From JAXMBX01 sp046349635 (GTDB lineage: Bacteria; Planctomycetota; Planctomycetia; Planctomycetales; Planctomycetaceae): a DNA stretch of 64,000 nucleotides. The position numbers were made by a program, and so were the translations under genes. This document shows positions 1-8,815 of this stretch, piece by piece; the stretch's first letter is position 1, and each line of letters begins with the position of its first letter. The stretch lies in NCBI GenBank assembly GCA_046349635.1, contig JAXMBX010000016.1, forward strand, positions 1-64,000, written 5' to 3'. The notes beneath the pieces are model-generated. The model was not told the DNA's origin. It was given only the letters and a program-made list of their open reading frames with translations, and ran no database searches.

Positions 1-818
1 GGGCGAGTCTGAGTCTGGTCGTCGCAGGGGCGCTGGGGCCAAGTCTAGGCTGGCGGAATTGCTTTTTCCTGCTGGGGGCAATCGGTCTGTTTTGCTCCCT
101 GCTTGTTCTGTTGGTGAAAGATCCGGGGCACGTGCAGCATGCAGGGATTGAGAAGAAACCTTTGGACTTCGGAAAATTCTTTGCGTCACTGGGAGAAATT
201 CCGGGGATTCTGCTGCGGTCCCCGCCGCTGCTGGTCACGATGATCGGCGGATGCCTGCTGAATTTCTCAGTCGGGACGACCTACCTGGACATGCTCTGGA
301 TCAAGGCCGGGGGGAAGTTTCCCGAAGACAAGGCGCGGTGGATCATGGGAATCGTGTTCCTGTTCGGCGGGACGCTTGGAAATGTCCTCGGTGGTTATAT
401 TGGGGACTGGATTCAGAACCACCTCGGGCGACATCGATTGTGGTCCGTGATGGGATCGCTGATCGTCTGCACGCCGATGATGTTGATGTTTCGCTGGAGC
501 GATCCGAACGGCCTGTGGTTCTGGGTGGGCTATTTCTTCGTGTCATTCATGGTGACGATGTACTACGGCCCGGTGTTTTCAACGGTGCAGGAGCTTTCTC
601 CGGCCCATCAGCGGTCGATGATCATGGCGGTGTTCCTGATCGGCATGAACCTCCTGGGGGTTTCGCTCGGCGCCATGGTCGGAGCGATTTTGATCAAGGT
701 TTTCAAGGACTTTACGCTGGCTTTAGTAGTGACTGGGCTAGTGAATCTGGGAGCGATCCCCTGTTTCCTGTATGCGATCCATTTGCGGAAAGTGGAATTG
801 GCGAAAGCTTCGCCTTGA
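1..818 (+). CDS. MFS transporter, C-terminal part (5' end outside window)
   Basis: The reading frame is open from base 3 of the window, so the gene starts upstream and about 270 C-terminal residues are seen. They form several hydrophobic segments separated by short charged loops. A Gly-rich segment (MIGGCLLNFSVGTTYLDMLW) is followed by a cytoplasmic-type loop (IGDWIQNHLGRHR), as in the second half of a 12-helix major facilitator. The substrate cannot be read from the fragment; the overall look resembles spinster/sugar-phosphate type MFS carriers. It lies 125 bases upstream of the thiolase gene on the same strand and could be the uptake system for the acyl-CoA cluster, which is inference from position only. 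Confidence 0.8.
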   Translation, partial: ASLSLVVAGALGPSLGWRNCFFLLGAIGLFCSLLVLLVKDPGHVQHAGIEKKPLDFGKFFASLGEIPGILLRSPPLLVTMIGGCLLNFSVGTTYLDMLWIKAGGKFPEDKARWIMGIVFLFGGTLGNVLGGYIGDWIQNHLGRHRLWSVMGSLIVCTPMMLMFRWSDPNGLWFWVGYFFVSFMVTMYYGPVFSTVQELSPAHQRSMIMAVFLIGMNLLGVSLGAMVGAILIKVFKDFTLALVVTGLVNLGAIPCFLYAIHLRKVELAKASP

Positions 819-889
819 GCCAGATGGTAGAAAAGAAATGTGCCCTGGCAGAGCCGGCGGCACACAGAGAGAGTGAATAACGAATCAAA

Positions 890-943
890 GTCGAGGACGT
901 CAGGCCCAGCCTGACCAATAAGAGATATCAGGAGAGAAGAGCG
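890..943 (+). promoter_or_regulatory. Upstream element with palindrome, copy 1 (thiolase gene)
   Basis: A perfect inverted repeat GTCAGGC-CCA-GCCTGAC lies at 899-915, centred 37 bases before the thiolase ATG. The 54 bases from 890 to the start codon align without gaps to 10876-10929, upstream of the SDR at 10930. A ribosome binding site (AGGAGAG) sits near the 3' end. It could be an operator for the TetR regulator of this cluster, or one copy of a dispersed palindromic repeat that happens to lie upstream of both genes. Confidence 0.5.
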
Positions 944-2134
944 ATGCGAGAAGCAGTGATTGTCGACAGTTGCCGCACGGCGTTGTGCAAGTCGTTCCGC
1001 GGTTCGTTCAACATGACCCGGTCCGATGACCTGGCGGGACATGCCATTGCGGAACTCATGAAGCGCGTGCCGCAGTTGAACCCTGCCGAAATCGAGGATG
1101 TGATCCTGGGCTGCGGTTTTCCGGAAGGCCCGCAGGGGATGAACGTCGCCCGCATCGCTGCCTTGCGGGCCGGTCTGCCGGTGACGAATGGCGCCATGAC
1201 GGTCAATCGCTTCTGTTCCTCGGGTCTGCAGGCCATCGCCCTTGCGGCCCACGAAGTGCTGGTCGGAGAAGCGGAAGCGGTCATGGCCGGGGGTGTGGAA
1301 AGCATCACCGCGACCTTCAAGGCGAAGATCGACCCGAACCCGGTCGTCGCGAAGGAAAAGCCCGGCATCTACATGGTGATGGGGGAAACGGCGGAAGTCG
1401 TCGCGAAAAAGTACAATGTCAGCCGCCAGGCGCAGGACGAGTACTCCGTCTCCAGCCAGCAGCGGACGGGGAAGGCGCAAGCCGAGGGATTCTTCAAGCA
1501 GGAAATCGTCCCCATGAAGGTGACTCGCGCTCTGCTCGACAAGCAGGGACAGGTGACCGGAACAGAGGAGACCGTGGCGGACAAGGATGAATGCAATCGT
1601 CCGGACACCACTCTCGAAGGTCTGGCAGGGCTCAAGCCCTACTTTGATCCGAACAGCGGACAAGGCTCCGTGACGGCGGGGAATGCCTCGCAGTTGTCCG
1701 ATGGTGCCTCCGCGACCCTCGTCATGTCGCGCGAGCGGGCCGAACAGTTGGGGATCAAGCCCAAGCTGATTTTCCGTGGCTTCGCCATTGCAGGCTGCGA
1801 GCCGGAGGAAATGGGGATCGGTCCGATCTATGCCGTGCCGAAGCTACTCAAACGCCACAACCTCTCCGTCAAGGACATCGACCTGTGGGAACTGAACGAG
1901 GCGTTTGCGGTGCAGGTCCTGTACTGCCGCGACTTCCTGGGAATCGACCAGAACAAGTTGAACGTCAACGGAGGCTCGATCGCGATCGGCCACCCGTACG
2001 GCATGACCGGCTCCCGCATGGTGGGAACGTTGGCCAACGAAATGCATCGCCGTAAGGTACGTTACGGAGTTGTCACCATGTGCATCGGCGGAGGCCAGGG
2101 AGCCGCGGGTCTCTTCGAACTTTACCCTCAGTAA
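944..2134 (+). CDS. fadA: Acetyl-CoA acyltransferase (thiolase)
   Basis: Cleaves 3-ketoacyl-CoA with CoA to acetyl-CoA and a shortened acyl-CoA, the last step of beta-oxidation. The 396 residues match the usual thiolase length. The nucleophile is Cys91 in VNRFCSSGLQAI. The second-half signatures are present: GGSIAIGHPYGMTGSR with His350, and the acid/base Cys380 in MCIGGGQGAAG. The ATG at 944 is preceded by AGGAGAG. It opens a same-strand run with the reductase and the hydratase/dehydrogenase fusion, which supports a degradative role. It could also act in acetoacetyl-CoA formation. Confidence 0.94.
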   Translation: MREAVIVDSCRTALCKSFRGSFNMTRSDDLAGHAIAELMKRVPQLNPAEIEDVILGCGFPEGPQGMNVARIAALRAGLPVTNGAMTVNRFCSSGLQAIALAAHEVLVGEAEAVMAGGVESITATFKAKIDPNPVVAKEKPGIYMVMGETAEVVAKKYNVSRQAQDEYSVSSQQRTGKAQAEGFFKQEIVPMKVTRALLDKQGQVTGTEETVADKDECNRPDTTLEGLAGLKPYFDPNSGQGSVTAGNASQLSDGASATLVMSRERAEQLGIKPKLIFRGFAIAGCEPEEMGIGPIYAVPKLLKRHNLSVKDIDLWELNEAFAVQVLYCRDFLGIDQNKLNVNGGSIAIGHPYGMTGSRMVGTLANEMHRRKVRYGVVTMCIGGGQGAAGLFELYPQ

Positions 2135-2237
2135 GCAGAGTCCGGCGGGACGTTGGTGAAATCCACGAGAGCGGGTGCTACGCTGGAGTGGGCGCGCGTC
2201 GCAATGGATCACGGGAAACGGGATAAAGGAATACGGC

Positions 2238-3248
2238 ATGGGAGTTCAACGTCGGGTGATCATGGTCAATCGGCCGCACGGAATGGTCCAGGAATCGGAC
2301 TTCCGTGTGGAGGAGGTTCCTATTCCCCAGCCTAAGGATGGGGAGTTCCTCGTGCGGGTGATTTACCTCTCCGTCGATCCCTACATGCGGGGACGGATGA
2401 ACGACCGTCCCTCCTACGTGCCGCCAGTGAAGTTGAACGATGTGATGTGCGGCAACGGGGTGGGGGTGATTCTGGAATCGACCCATCCGGAATACCCGGT
2501 GGGGACGTATGTCGAGGGCCCCTTCAACTGGCAGGAATACGCCGTCTCCGATGGGCATGGCGTTCGCCGGATCGATAAGGAACTGGCTCCCGTTTCCACG
2601 GCGGTGGGAGTTCTCGGCATGCCGGGCCGGACCGCCTATTTCGGACTGCTGGATATCGGGCAGCCGCAGACCGGGGAGACGGTGTTTGTCTCCGGAGCGG
2701 CGGGAGTGGTGGGGGCCACCGTGGGACAGATCGCCCGCATCCACGGTTGCCGTGTCGTAGGAGTCGCAGGGTCTGATGAGAAGGTGAAATACCTGACTCA
2801 GGAACTTGGCTTCGATGCGGCATTCAACTACAAGACGGAACAGAACTACCACGCCAAGATCAAGGAAATGTGCCCGCACGGGATCGATATCTATTTCGAT
2901 AACGTCGGCGGTCCGGTGACCGATGAGGTCTTTCACCACATCAACAACCGGGCTCGGATCTGCGTCTGCGGCCAGATCTCGGGCTACAACTCCGACAAGG
3001 TTGAGATGGGGGAACGGATCTTCTGGCGGCTGATCGTGAAGCGCGCACGCGTGGAAGGCTTCCTGGTATTCGACTACGCCAACAAATACCCGGATGCGGA
3101 TCGGCAACTGGCAAGCTGGTTCCAGGCGGGCAAGCTGAAGTACCGGGAACACCTGCATCACGGGATCGAGAACGCTCCCAAGGCGATGATCGGGCTGTTC
3201 CACGGCGAAAACATCGGCAAGCAACTGGTCAAGATTTCTGATGAATAA
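2238..3248 (+). CDS. NADP-dependent medium-chain oxidoreductase (CurA/leukotriene B4 dehydrogenase type)
   Basis: A 336-residue zinc-independent medium-chain dehydrogenase/reductase of the kind that reduces alpha,beta-double bonds of enones and enals. The N-terminal GroES-like fold contains VDPYMRGRMND, typical of this subfamily. The Rossmann motif GAAGVVGATVGQIA follows mid-protein and the C-terminus shows HGENIGKQLVK. No structural-zinc cysteine cluster is seen. I chose the ATG at 2238 because a purine-rich AAAGGA lies just upstream; an in-frame start at 2175 would add 21 unlikely residues. In this cluster it may reduce unsaturated acyl intermediates, which is inference. Confidence 0.9.
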   Translation: MGVQRRVIMVNRPHGMVQESDFRVEEVPIPQPKDGEFLVRVIYLSVDPYMRGRMNDRPSYVPPVKLNDVMCGNGVGVILESTHPEYPVGTYVEGPFNWQEYAVSDGHGVRRIDKELAPVSTAVGVLGMPGRTAYFGLLDIGQPQTGETVFVSGAAGVVGATVGQIARIHGCRVVGVAGSDEKVKYLTQELGFDAAFNYKTEQNYHAKIKEMCPHGIDIYFDNVGGPVTDEVFHHINNRARICVCGQISGYNSDKVEMGERIFWRLIVKRARVEGFLVFDYANKYPDADRQLASWFQAGKLKYREHLHHGIENAPKAMIGLFHGENIGKQLVKISDE

Positions 3249-3320
3249 CGGCGATGCTCTTTCTCGGATGCATCGCGTAGGCATAAGTTTTTTCTGATTT
3301 GCAAGAAGGTTGACGACACC

Positions 3321-5447
3321 ATGAGCGAACTGGTCACTTTGTCCAAGGATGGGGATGTTGCCATCCTGACGATCAACAATCCCCCCGTGAATGCCCTCAG
3401 CCCGGGAGTTCCGGAAGGGATCGCCGCGGGAATGGAATCGGTTCGGAACGATCCCGCCATCAAGGCGGTCATCCTGATTGGTGGCGGACGGACTTTCATC
3501 GCCGGTGCGGACATCAAGGAATTCGTGAAGATCACCGCCGGGACGAAGCCGCTCGACCTCGGTGTCGATCGGATGCTGAACGTGGTGGAGAATTTCCCCA
3601 AGCCTGTGATCTGTGCGATTCACGGGACGGCGCTCGGTGGTGGACTCGAGACGGCGATGGGATGCCATTACCGAGTTGCTGCCGTGAAGTCGCAGGTGGG
3701 CCAGCCCGAAGTGAAGCTCGGACTGATTCCTGGGGCCGGGGGAACGCAGCGTCTGCCGCGGCTGGTGGGTGTCGCCAAGGCGGCGGAGATCTGTGCCGGC
3801 GGAGACATGATCCCCGCGACCGAAGCGAAGAAGCTGGGAATCATCGACGAGTTGATTGAAGGGGAACTGCTCCCCGGCGCGATTTCCTATGCCCGCAAGC
3901 TGCTGGCCGAAGGGAAGGGGCCGCGTCGCACCCCCGATCTCACCGACAAGATTTCGGACGCCGCCGCAAACGCCGCCGCAATTGCAATGGTCAAGGAAGT
4001 CGTCAAGAAGAAGGCCCGGGGTCTGATTGCTCCCGTGAAAGCGGTGGAAGCGGTCGAAATCTCCACGCAGGTGCCGTTCGAAGAAGGACTGAAGAAGGAA
4101 GTCGAAATCTTCAAGGAATGCATCTTCTCGGATCAGTCCAAGGCCCTCGTGCACGCGTTCCTCGCGGAGCGCGAAGTCGGCAAGATCCCCGGCCTGGGAA
4201 AAGACGTTCCCATCAAGCCGATCAAGAAGGCCGCCGTCGTCGGTGCGGGGACCATGGGGGGTGGCATCGCGATGAACTACGCGAACGCCGGTATTCCCGT
4301 GCTCCTCAAAGAGACCGACCAGGCTGCCCTCGACAAGGGGCTCGAACGGATCAAGGGAAATTACGCCGCGACCGTTCAGAAGGGTCGCTTGACCCAGGAG
4401 CAGATGGACAAGCGGATGGCCTGCATCGAACCGACACTGACCTACGACAAGTTCCAGGAAGCGGACATCGTCGTCGAAGCGGTGTTCGAAGGGATGGAGC
4501 TCAAGAAGAAGATCTTCGGAGAGCTCGATAAGGTCACTCGTCCGGATGCGATCCTGGCCTCGAACACGTCCACTCTGAACATCGATGAGATTGCGTCCGC
4601 CACAACCCGCCCGCAGCAGGTGATCGGGCACCACTTCTTCAGTCCCGCCAATGTGATGAAGCTGCTGGAAGTGGTCCGTGGGAAGGCGAGTTCTCCGGAA
4701 GTGATTGCGACCTCGATGGCCGTCTCCCGCACCCTTGCAAAAGTGGGGGTGCTGGTCGGGAACTGCCGCGGTTTCGTCGGCAACCGCATGTTCGACCCGT
4801 ACACCCGCGAAGCCCAGTTCCTCGTCGAGGAAGGGGCGAAGGTCGAAGAAGTGGACAAGGTGCTGACCGATTTCGGCTGGGCAATGGGACCAATGGCGGT
4901 CGTTGACCTGGCGGGAATTGACGTCTGCTGGCGAATCCGTCGCGAATACGAGCATCTGAAGCCCGCCGGTGAGCGGGACGTCCTGATTGTCGACAAATTG
5001 TATGAGAAGGGACGCTACGGCCAGAAAACCGGCGCCGGCTGGTACAAGTACGAAGGCCGGAACGCAGTGCCGGATGCCGAAGTCGAGGCGCTGATCGAAA
5101 CCGAAACCGCGAAAGCAGGCATCAAGCGCCGCAAGATTACCCCCGAGGAAATCATCGAGCGGACCGTCTACATGCTCGTCAATGAGGGGGCGAAGATTCT
5201 GGAAGAAGGGTATGCCCTCCGCGCGATGGATATCGACATCGTCTATCTCTACGGCTACGGCTTTCCGGCGTATCGCGGCGGACCCATGTGGTACGCGGAT
5301 ACCGTGGGCCTCAAGAAGGTCTACGAACGAATCCGCGAATTCGAGAAGGAACACGGGGCGATTTGGACGCCGGCCCCGTTGCTGAAGAAACTGGCGGAAT
5401 CGGGAAAAACCTTCGCCGACTTCGATCAGGAAAAATCCGGAGGCTGA
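3321..5447 (+). CDS. Fused enoyl-CoA hydratase / 3-hydroxyacyl-CoA dehydrogenase (FadB/FadJ type)
   Basis: A 708-residue bifunctional beta-oxidation enzyme. Residues 1-190 are the crotonase domain, with the oxyanion-hole segment FIAGADIKEF, GTALGGGLETAMG (Glu110) and GQPEVKLGLIPGAGGTQR (Glu130), the two glutamates matching the FadB catalytic pair. From about 300 comes the NAD-binding fold with GAGTMG at 308-313, then IGHHFFSPANVMKLLEVV with the catalytic-type His, and the C-terminal helical domains ending in FPAYRGGPMW. The length is close to E. coli FadJ (714). It follows the reductase by 72 bases. No second thiolase subunit is needed since the thiolase is upstream. Confidence 0.94.
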   Translation: MSELVTLSKDGDVAILTINNPPVNALSPGVPEGIAAGMESVRNDPAIKAVILIGGGRTFIAGADIKEFVKITAGTKPLDLGVDRMLNVVENFPKPVICAIHGTALGGGLETAMGCHYRVAAVKSQVGQPEVKLGLIPGAGGTQRLPRLVGVAKAAEICAGGDMIPATEAKKLGIIDELIEGELLPGAISYARKLLAEGKGPRRTPDLTDKISDAAANAAAIAMVKEVVKKKARGLIAPVKAVEAVEISTQVPFEEGLKKEVEIFKECIFSDQSKALVHAFLAEREVGKIPGLGKDVPIKPIKKAAVVGAGTMGGGIAMNYANAGIPVLLKETDQAALDKGLERIKGNYAATVQKGRLTQEQMDKRMACIEPTLTYDKFQEADIVVEAVFEGMELKKKIFGELDKVTRPDAILASNTSTLNIDEIASATTRPQQVIGHHFFSPANVMKLLEVVRGKASSPEVIATSMAVSRTLAKVGVLVGNCRGFVGNRMFDPYTREAQFLVEEGAKVEEVDKVLTDFGWAMGPMAVVDLAGIDVCWRIRREYEHLKPAGERDVLIVDKLYEKGRYGQKTGAGWYKYEGRNAVPDAEVEALIETETAKAGIKRRKITPEEIIERTVYMLVNEGAKILEEGYALRAMDIDIVYLYGYGFPAYRGGPMWYADTVGLKKVYERIREFEKEHGAIWTPAPLLKKLAESGKTFADFDQEKSGG

Positions 5448-5464
5448 TCGGCTGAACAAAAGAG

Positions 5465-5505
5465 ACAGGATCTCGGGGCAACTGAGGCTGCGAGATCCTG
5501 TTTTT
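5465..5505 (+). terminator. Rho-independent-type hairpin after the hydratase/dehydrogenase gene
   Basis: ACAGGATCTCG (5465-5475) pairs perfectly with CGAGATCCTGT (5491-5501) across a 15-base loop, followed directly by five T residues. It lies 18 bases after the stop and 15 bases before the next start. It could end one transcript before the thioesterase gene or act as a partial attenuator inside the run. Confidence 0.75.
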
Positions 5506-5519
5506 GTCGTGGAACTGTC

Positions 5520-6014
5520 ATGTCAAACGTATTAACCCCCGCCCAGTGGAACCAGCTGCCGAAGTATCACGAGAGTGTGATCCCCCCGGAGTACATCGAT
5601 GGGATGGGACACATGAACGTCATGTGGTACACGAACCTGGTGAGTATCGGCCTGTGGGGATTCTTCCAGAAGGTCGGCCTCACCCGGGACTACTTCATAC
5701 AGAATCGGTGCGGAAGTTTCGCGTTGGAGCAGAACATCCGCTACATGGCGGAAGTCCGCGAGGGGGAGAAAGTGTCCGTCCGTCTGCGGGCGTTGGGACG
5801 CTCCGCCAAAAAGCTGCACTTCATGTGCTTCCTGATCAAGGACGATTCGGAAACTCTCTCCGCGACCGCGGAACTGGTGACCGCCCACATCGACATGACT
5901 GTCCGCAGGACGGCTCCATTTCCGGAACATATCGCGAACGCTTTTGACGGATTTCTGCGCGAGCACGAGCAACTGGACTGGCAGGCTCCCGTCAATGGGG
6001 TCATGAAACCGTAA
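5520..6014 (+). CDS. Acyl-CoA thioesterase, hot-dog fold (4HBT type)
   Basis: A 164-residue protein of the 4-hydroxybenzoyl-CoA thioesterase superfamily. The start of the fold shows the typical IDGMGHMNVMWYTNL, in which Asp, His and Asn are commonly active-site residues. Next come FALEQNIRYMAEVREGEKV and a strand-rich second half. It would hydrolyse acyl-CoA to free acid and CoA. Within a beta-oxidation cluster it may release stalled or non-degradable CoA esters and so recycle CoA; this is inference. The start codon follows the hairpin closely and the ribosome site is weak (GTGGAAC). Confidence 0.85.
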   Translation: MSNVLTPAQWNQLPKYHESVIPPEYIDGMGHMNVMWYTNLVSIGLWGFFQKVGLTRDYFIQNRCGSFALEQNIRYMAEVREGEKVSVRLRALGRSAKKLHFMCFLIKDDSETLSATAELVTAHIDMTVRRTAPFPEHIANAFDGFLREHEQLDWQAPVNGVMKP

Positions 6015-6044
6015 CAACGACAGACAATCATTCAGGGCATTCCC

Positions 6045-7271
6045 ATGAATTTCGATCACTCTCCGAAAGTGAAGGATCTGATCCGGCGGGTGACCGCATT
6101 TATGGAGGAACACGTTTATCCGAACGAGAAGGTGTTCTACGAGCAGATTCGGACCGCCCCCAGCCGCTGGCAGCCGGCCCCCATCGTGGAGGAATTGAAA
6201 CAGAAAGCCCTCGCTGCAGGATTGTGGAACCTGTTCCTGCCGGAGAGCGAATACGGGGCCGGGCTGACGAACCTGGAATACGCACCCCTGTGCGAAATCA
6301 TGGGACGCTCCCCGATCGCGCCGGAGGCGTTCAACTGCTCCGCTCCCGATACCGGCAACATGGAGGTGCTGGTCCGGTACGGCACTCCCGACCAGAAAGC
6401 ACAGTGGCTCACGCCGCTGCTGGAGGGAAAAATTCGCTCCTGTTTCGCGATGACCGAGCCGGACGTCGCATCCTCCGATGCGACAAACATCCAGTCCCGG
6501 ATCGAACGGCAGGGAGACCACTACGTCATCAACGGAAAGAAGTGGTGGACATCCGGAGCGGGAGATCCTCGCTGCAAGATTGCGATCTTCATGGGCAAGA
6601 ATGATCCGACTGCGCCCCCCCACAAGCAGCAATCGATGATCCTGGTTCCCCTCGACACGCCGGGGGTCAGAATCACCCGCATGTTAAACGTCTTCGGTTA
6701 TGATCACGCCCCGCATGGACACGCGGAAGTGATGTTCGAAAACGTGAAGGTGCCCGCGTCGAACATGCTGCTGGGAGAAGGACGAGGTTTCGAAATCGCG
6801 CAGGGGCGCCTCGGGCCGGGGCGAATTCACCACTGCATGCGGCTGATCGGGCAGGCGGAGCGGGCCCTGGAAGCAATGTGCAGGCGCGTGAAGGCCCGGG
6901 TGGCCTTCGGCAAGCCGATCGCGGAGCAGGGGACCGTCCGGGCGGACATCGCGAATTCCCGAATTGAGATCGAGCAAGCCCGCCTGCTGGTGTTCAAGGC
7001 GGCACATCTGATGGATACTGTGGGGAACAAAGCCGCACGAGCCGAAATCGCGATGATCAAGGTGGTCGCCCCGAACATGGCGCTCCGCGTCATCGACCGG
7101 GCGATTCAGGCACACGGCGGCGGCGGTGTGTCGGAGGACTTTCCGCTGGCGACGGCGTGGGCCGACTCCAGGACGCTGCGACTCGCGGACGGACCGGATG
7201 AAGTCCATCGCGAATCCATCGCAAAACTGGAACTGCGCAAGGGAGAAGCGGGTTCTCCCGGTGATCATTAA
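6045..7271 (+). CDS. Acyl-CoA dehydrogenase
   Basis: A 408-residue flavoprotein that introduces the alpha,beta double bond in acyl-CoA. Signatures in order: CFAMTEPDVASSDATN (the FAD/substrate segment), YVINGKKWWTSGAGDPRC, LGPGRIHHCMRLIGQAERAL, then AIQAHGGGGVSEDFPLA and DGPDEVHRESIAKLELR near the end. This layout fits the ACAD10/11-like branch rather than short-chain enzymes. Downstream are an SDR, a histidine phosphatase and an APH-like kinase. A kinase plus this dehydrogenase branch is the set known from ACAD10/11 and bacterial levulinate (Lva) 4-hydroxyacyl-CoA breakdown. Confidence 0.93.
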   Translation: MNFDHSPKVKDLIRRVTAFMEEHVYPNEKVFYEQIRTAPSRWQPAPIVEELKQKALAAGLWNLFLPESEYGAGLTNLEYAPLCEIMGRSPIAPEAFNCSAPDTGNMEVLVRYGTPDQKAQWLTPLLEGKIRSCFAMTEPDVASSDATNIQSRIERQGDHYVINGKKWWTSGAGDPRCKIAIFMGKNDPTAPPHKQQSMILVPLDTPGVRITRMLNVFGYDHAPHGHAEVMFENVKVPASNMLLGEGRGFEIAQGRLGPGRIHHCMRLIGQAERALEAMCRRVKARVAFGKPIAEQGTVRADIANSRIEIEQARLLVFKAAHLMDTVGNKAARAEIAMIKVVAPNMALRVIDRAIQAHGGGGVSEDFPLATAWADSRTLRLADGPDEVHRESIAKLELRKGEAGSPGDH

Positions 7272-7283
7272 TAGAGGAATACC

Positions 7284-8093
7284 GTGCAGATCAAAGATAA
7301 GGTGGCGGTTATCACCGGAGCGGGACGCGGGATCGGCGCGGAACTGGCGCGGCGGTTCGCCCGGGAGGGGGCGCGGGGAGTTGTTGTCGCCGACCTCGAA
7401 GGAGATCTGGCCGACCAGGTCGCCAAAGAGTGCGGCGGCGTCGGGATCGGCGTGCGCGTGGATGTCACCCAGGAGTGGGAAGTCCAGGGGCTCGTGAAGG
7501 ATGTCCTGCACCGATTCGGGCGGATCGACTTGTTCTGCTCGAACGCGGGGATCATGCGGGACGGCGGGATCGATGCAAGTAACGAAGCGTGGCAGCAGGC
7601 CTGGGACGTCAACTTCATGTCTCACCTGTATGCGGCGCGGGCCGTCATCCCGGGGATGCTGGAGCGCGGGGGAGGCTATCTGTTGCAGACGGCGTCCGCG
7701 GCGGGACTTCTGACGCAGATCGGGGCGGCTCCTTATTCCGTGACAAAACACGCGGCAGTGGCCTTTGCGGAATGGCTCGCGATCACCTATCAGCGAGAAG
7801 GATTGCGCGTCTCCTGCCTCTGCCCGCAGGGGGTCCATACGCGGATGCTGGATGATTCCTTCTCCGCCACAGCGGACCTGCTGCGTCCCTCGGCGGCGAC
7901 CGTGGAGCAGGTGGCAGACGCGGTGATCAAGGGGCTGGCGGAAGAGCAGTTTCTGATTTTGCCCCATCCGGAAGTCGCGACCTATTTCCAGAACAAGGCC
8001 AATAATAACGAACGCTGGCTGGGAGGGATGCGGAAACTCTGGGACAAGGCCATCGGCATCTCCAAACAGGCCACAGGGGGAGATTCGATATGA
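7284..8093 (+). CDS. Short-chain dehydrogenase/reductase (first of three)
   Basis: A 269-residue classical SDR. The nucleotide-binding GAGRGIG occurs at about residues 11-17, CSNAGIM replaces the usual NNAG, a catalytic Ser lies in QTASAAGLL, and the catalytic pair is Tyr/Lys in PYSVTKHAAV. It would oxidise or reduce a hydroxy/keto group on a CoA ester or related substrate; the exact one is not visible. It begins 12 bases after the acyl-CoA dehydrogenase and its stop overlaps the next start in an ATGA, so it is almost certainly co-transcribed. Confidence 0.9.
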   Translation: MQIKDKVAVITGAGRGIGAELARRFAREGARGVVVADLEGDLADQVAKECGGVGIGVRVDVTQEWEVQGLVKDVLHRFGRIDLFCSNAGIMRDGGIDASNEAWQQAWDVNFMSHLYAARAVIPGMLERGGGYLLQTASAAGLLTQIGAAPYSVTKHAAVAFAEWLAITYQREGLRVSCLCPQGVHTRMLDDSFSATADLLRPSAATVEQVADAVIKGLAEEQFLILPHPEVATYFQNKANNNERWLGGMRKLWDKAIGISKQATGGDSI

Positions 8094-8809
8094 GTCGCCT
8101 GATCCTGGTTCGACACGCACAGGCCTCCTTCTTTTCGAAGAACTACGACAAGCTCTCGGATCTCGGGGAGAAGCAGGCGCAGTTGCTCGGGGAATTCTGG
8201 CTCAGGCGCGGAGTGATGCTGGATGACGTGATCACCGGCCCGCGCGAACGGCACCAGCGAACCGCCGAACTCGTGGGAGAAGTCTACCGGAAGGCGGGTG
8301 CTCCCTGGCCGAAGATTGAGTTCGTCGGGAATTTTGATGAACACACCGTCGATCAACTGCTCGGGGAGCCCCTCGAAAAACTGCAGCAGGAGCATCCTCA
8401 ACTCGAAAAACTGGTGAAGGATTACAAAACCGCGAAGGCGCCGGAGCAGGTGCAGCGGACGTTTCAGCGTTTATTCGAGGCCGTGAGCCACCTGTGGTGC
8501 GAATTGAAGCCGGGTACGGAATCCATCGAAGGCTGGGCTTCGTTTCATCAGCGGGTGGGGGAAGGGCTGGAAGAAATCTTCGCCCGGCCCGGACAAAGCC
8601 GGACCATTGCGCTCTTCACCTCCGTGGGGAACATCACGTCTATTCTGTGCCGCGTCTTGAAATGTTCCCCCACGCAGGCGTTGGAACTGGGCTGGCGGCT
8701 GAAGAACTGTTCGTTGACGGAGTTTATCTTTTCCGGGGATCGCATCACGTTGGACCACTTTAACGGCGTTCCGCATTTGACCGATCCCGGATCCTGGACT
8801 TTTCGGTAA
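8090..8809 (+). CDS. Histidine phosphatase superfamily protein
   Basis: A 239-residue protein with the phosphohistidine motif LVRHAQASFF at the N-terminus (RHG family, here RHA), a second basic segment GPRERHQRTAEL, and a glutamate-rich middle. The family covers phosphoglycerate mutases and SixA/CobC-like phosphatases. It overlaps the SDR by four bases (ATGA) and is followed six bases later by a kinase gene. In this place it may remove a phosphate from an acyl-CoA pathway intermediate, but the substrate is not shown by the sequence. Confidence 0.85.
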   Translation: MSRLILVRHAQASFFSKNYDKLSDLGEKQAQLLGEFWLRRGVMLDDVITGPRERHQRTAELVGEVYRKAGAPWPKIEFVGNFDEHTVDQLLGEPLEKLQQEHPQLEKLVKDYKTAKAPEQVQRTFQRLFEAVSHLWCELKPGTESIEGWASFHQRVGEGLEEIFARPGQSRTIALFTSVGNITSILCRVLKCSPTQALELGWRLKNCSLTEFIFSGDRITLDHFNGVPHLTDPGSWTFR

Positions 8810-8815
8810 AGCGCG

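Noticed and set aside
2178..5459. A 1093-codon open frame on the minus strand opposite the reductase and the hydratase/dehydrogenase genes
   Set aside because: It spans two well-recognised plus-strand genes and their spacer, and its translation has no family motif. It arises from GC-rich codon bias.
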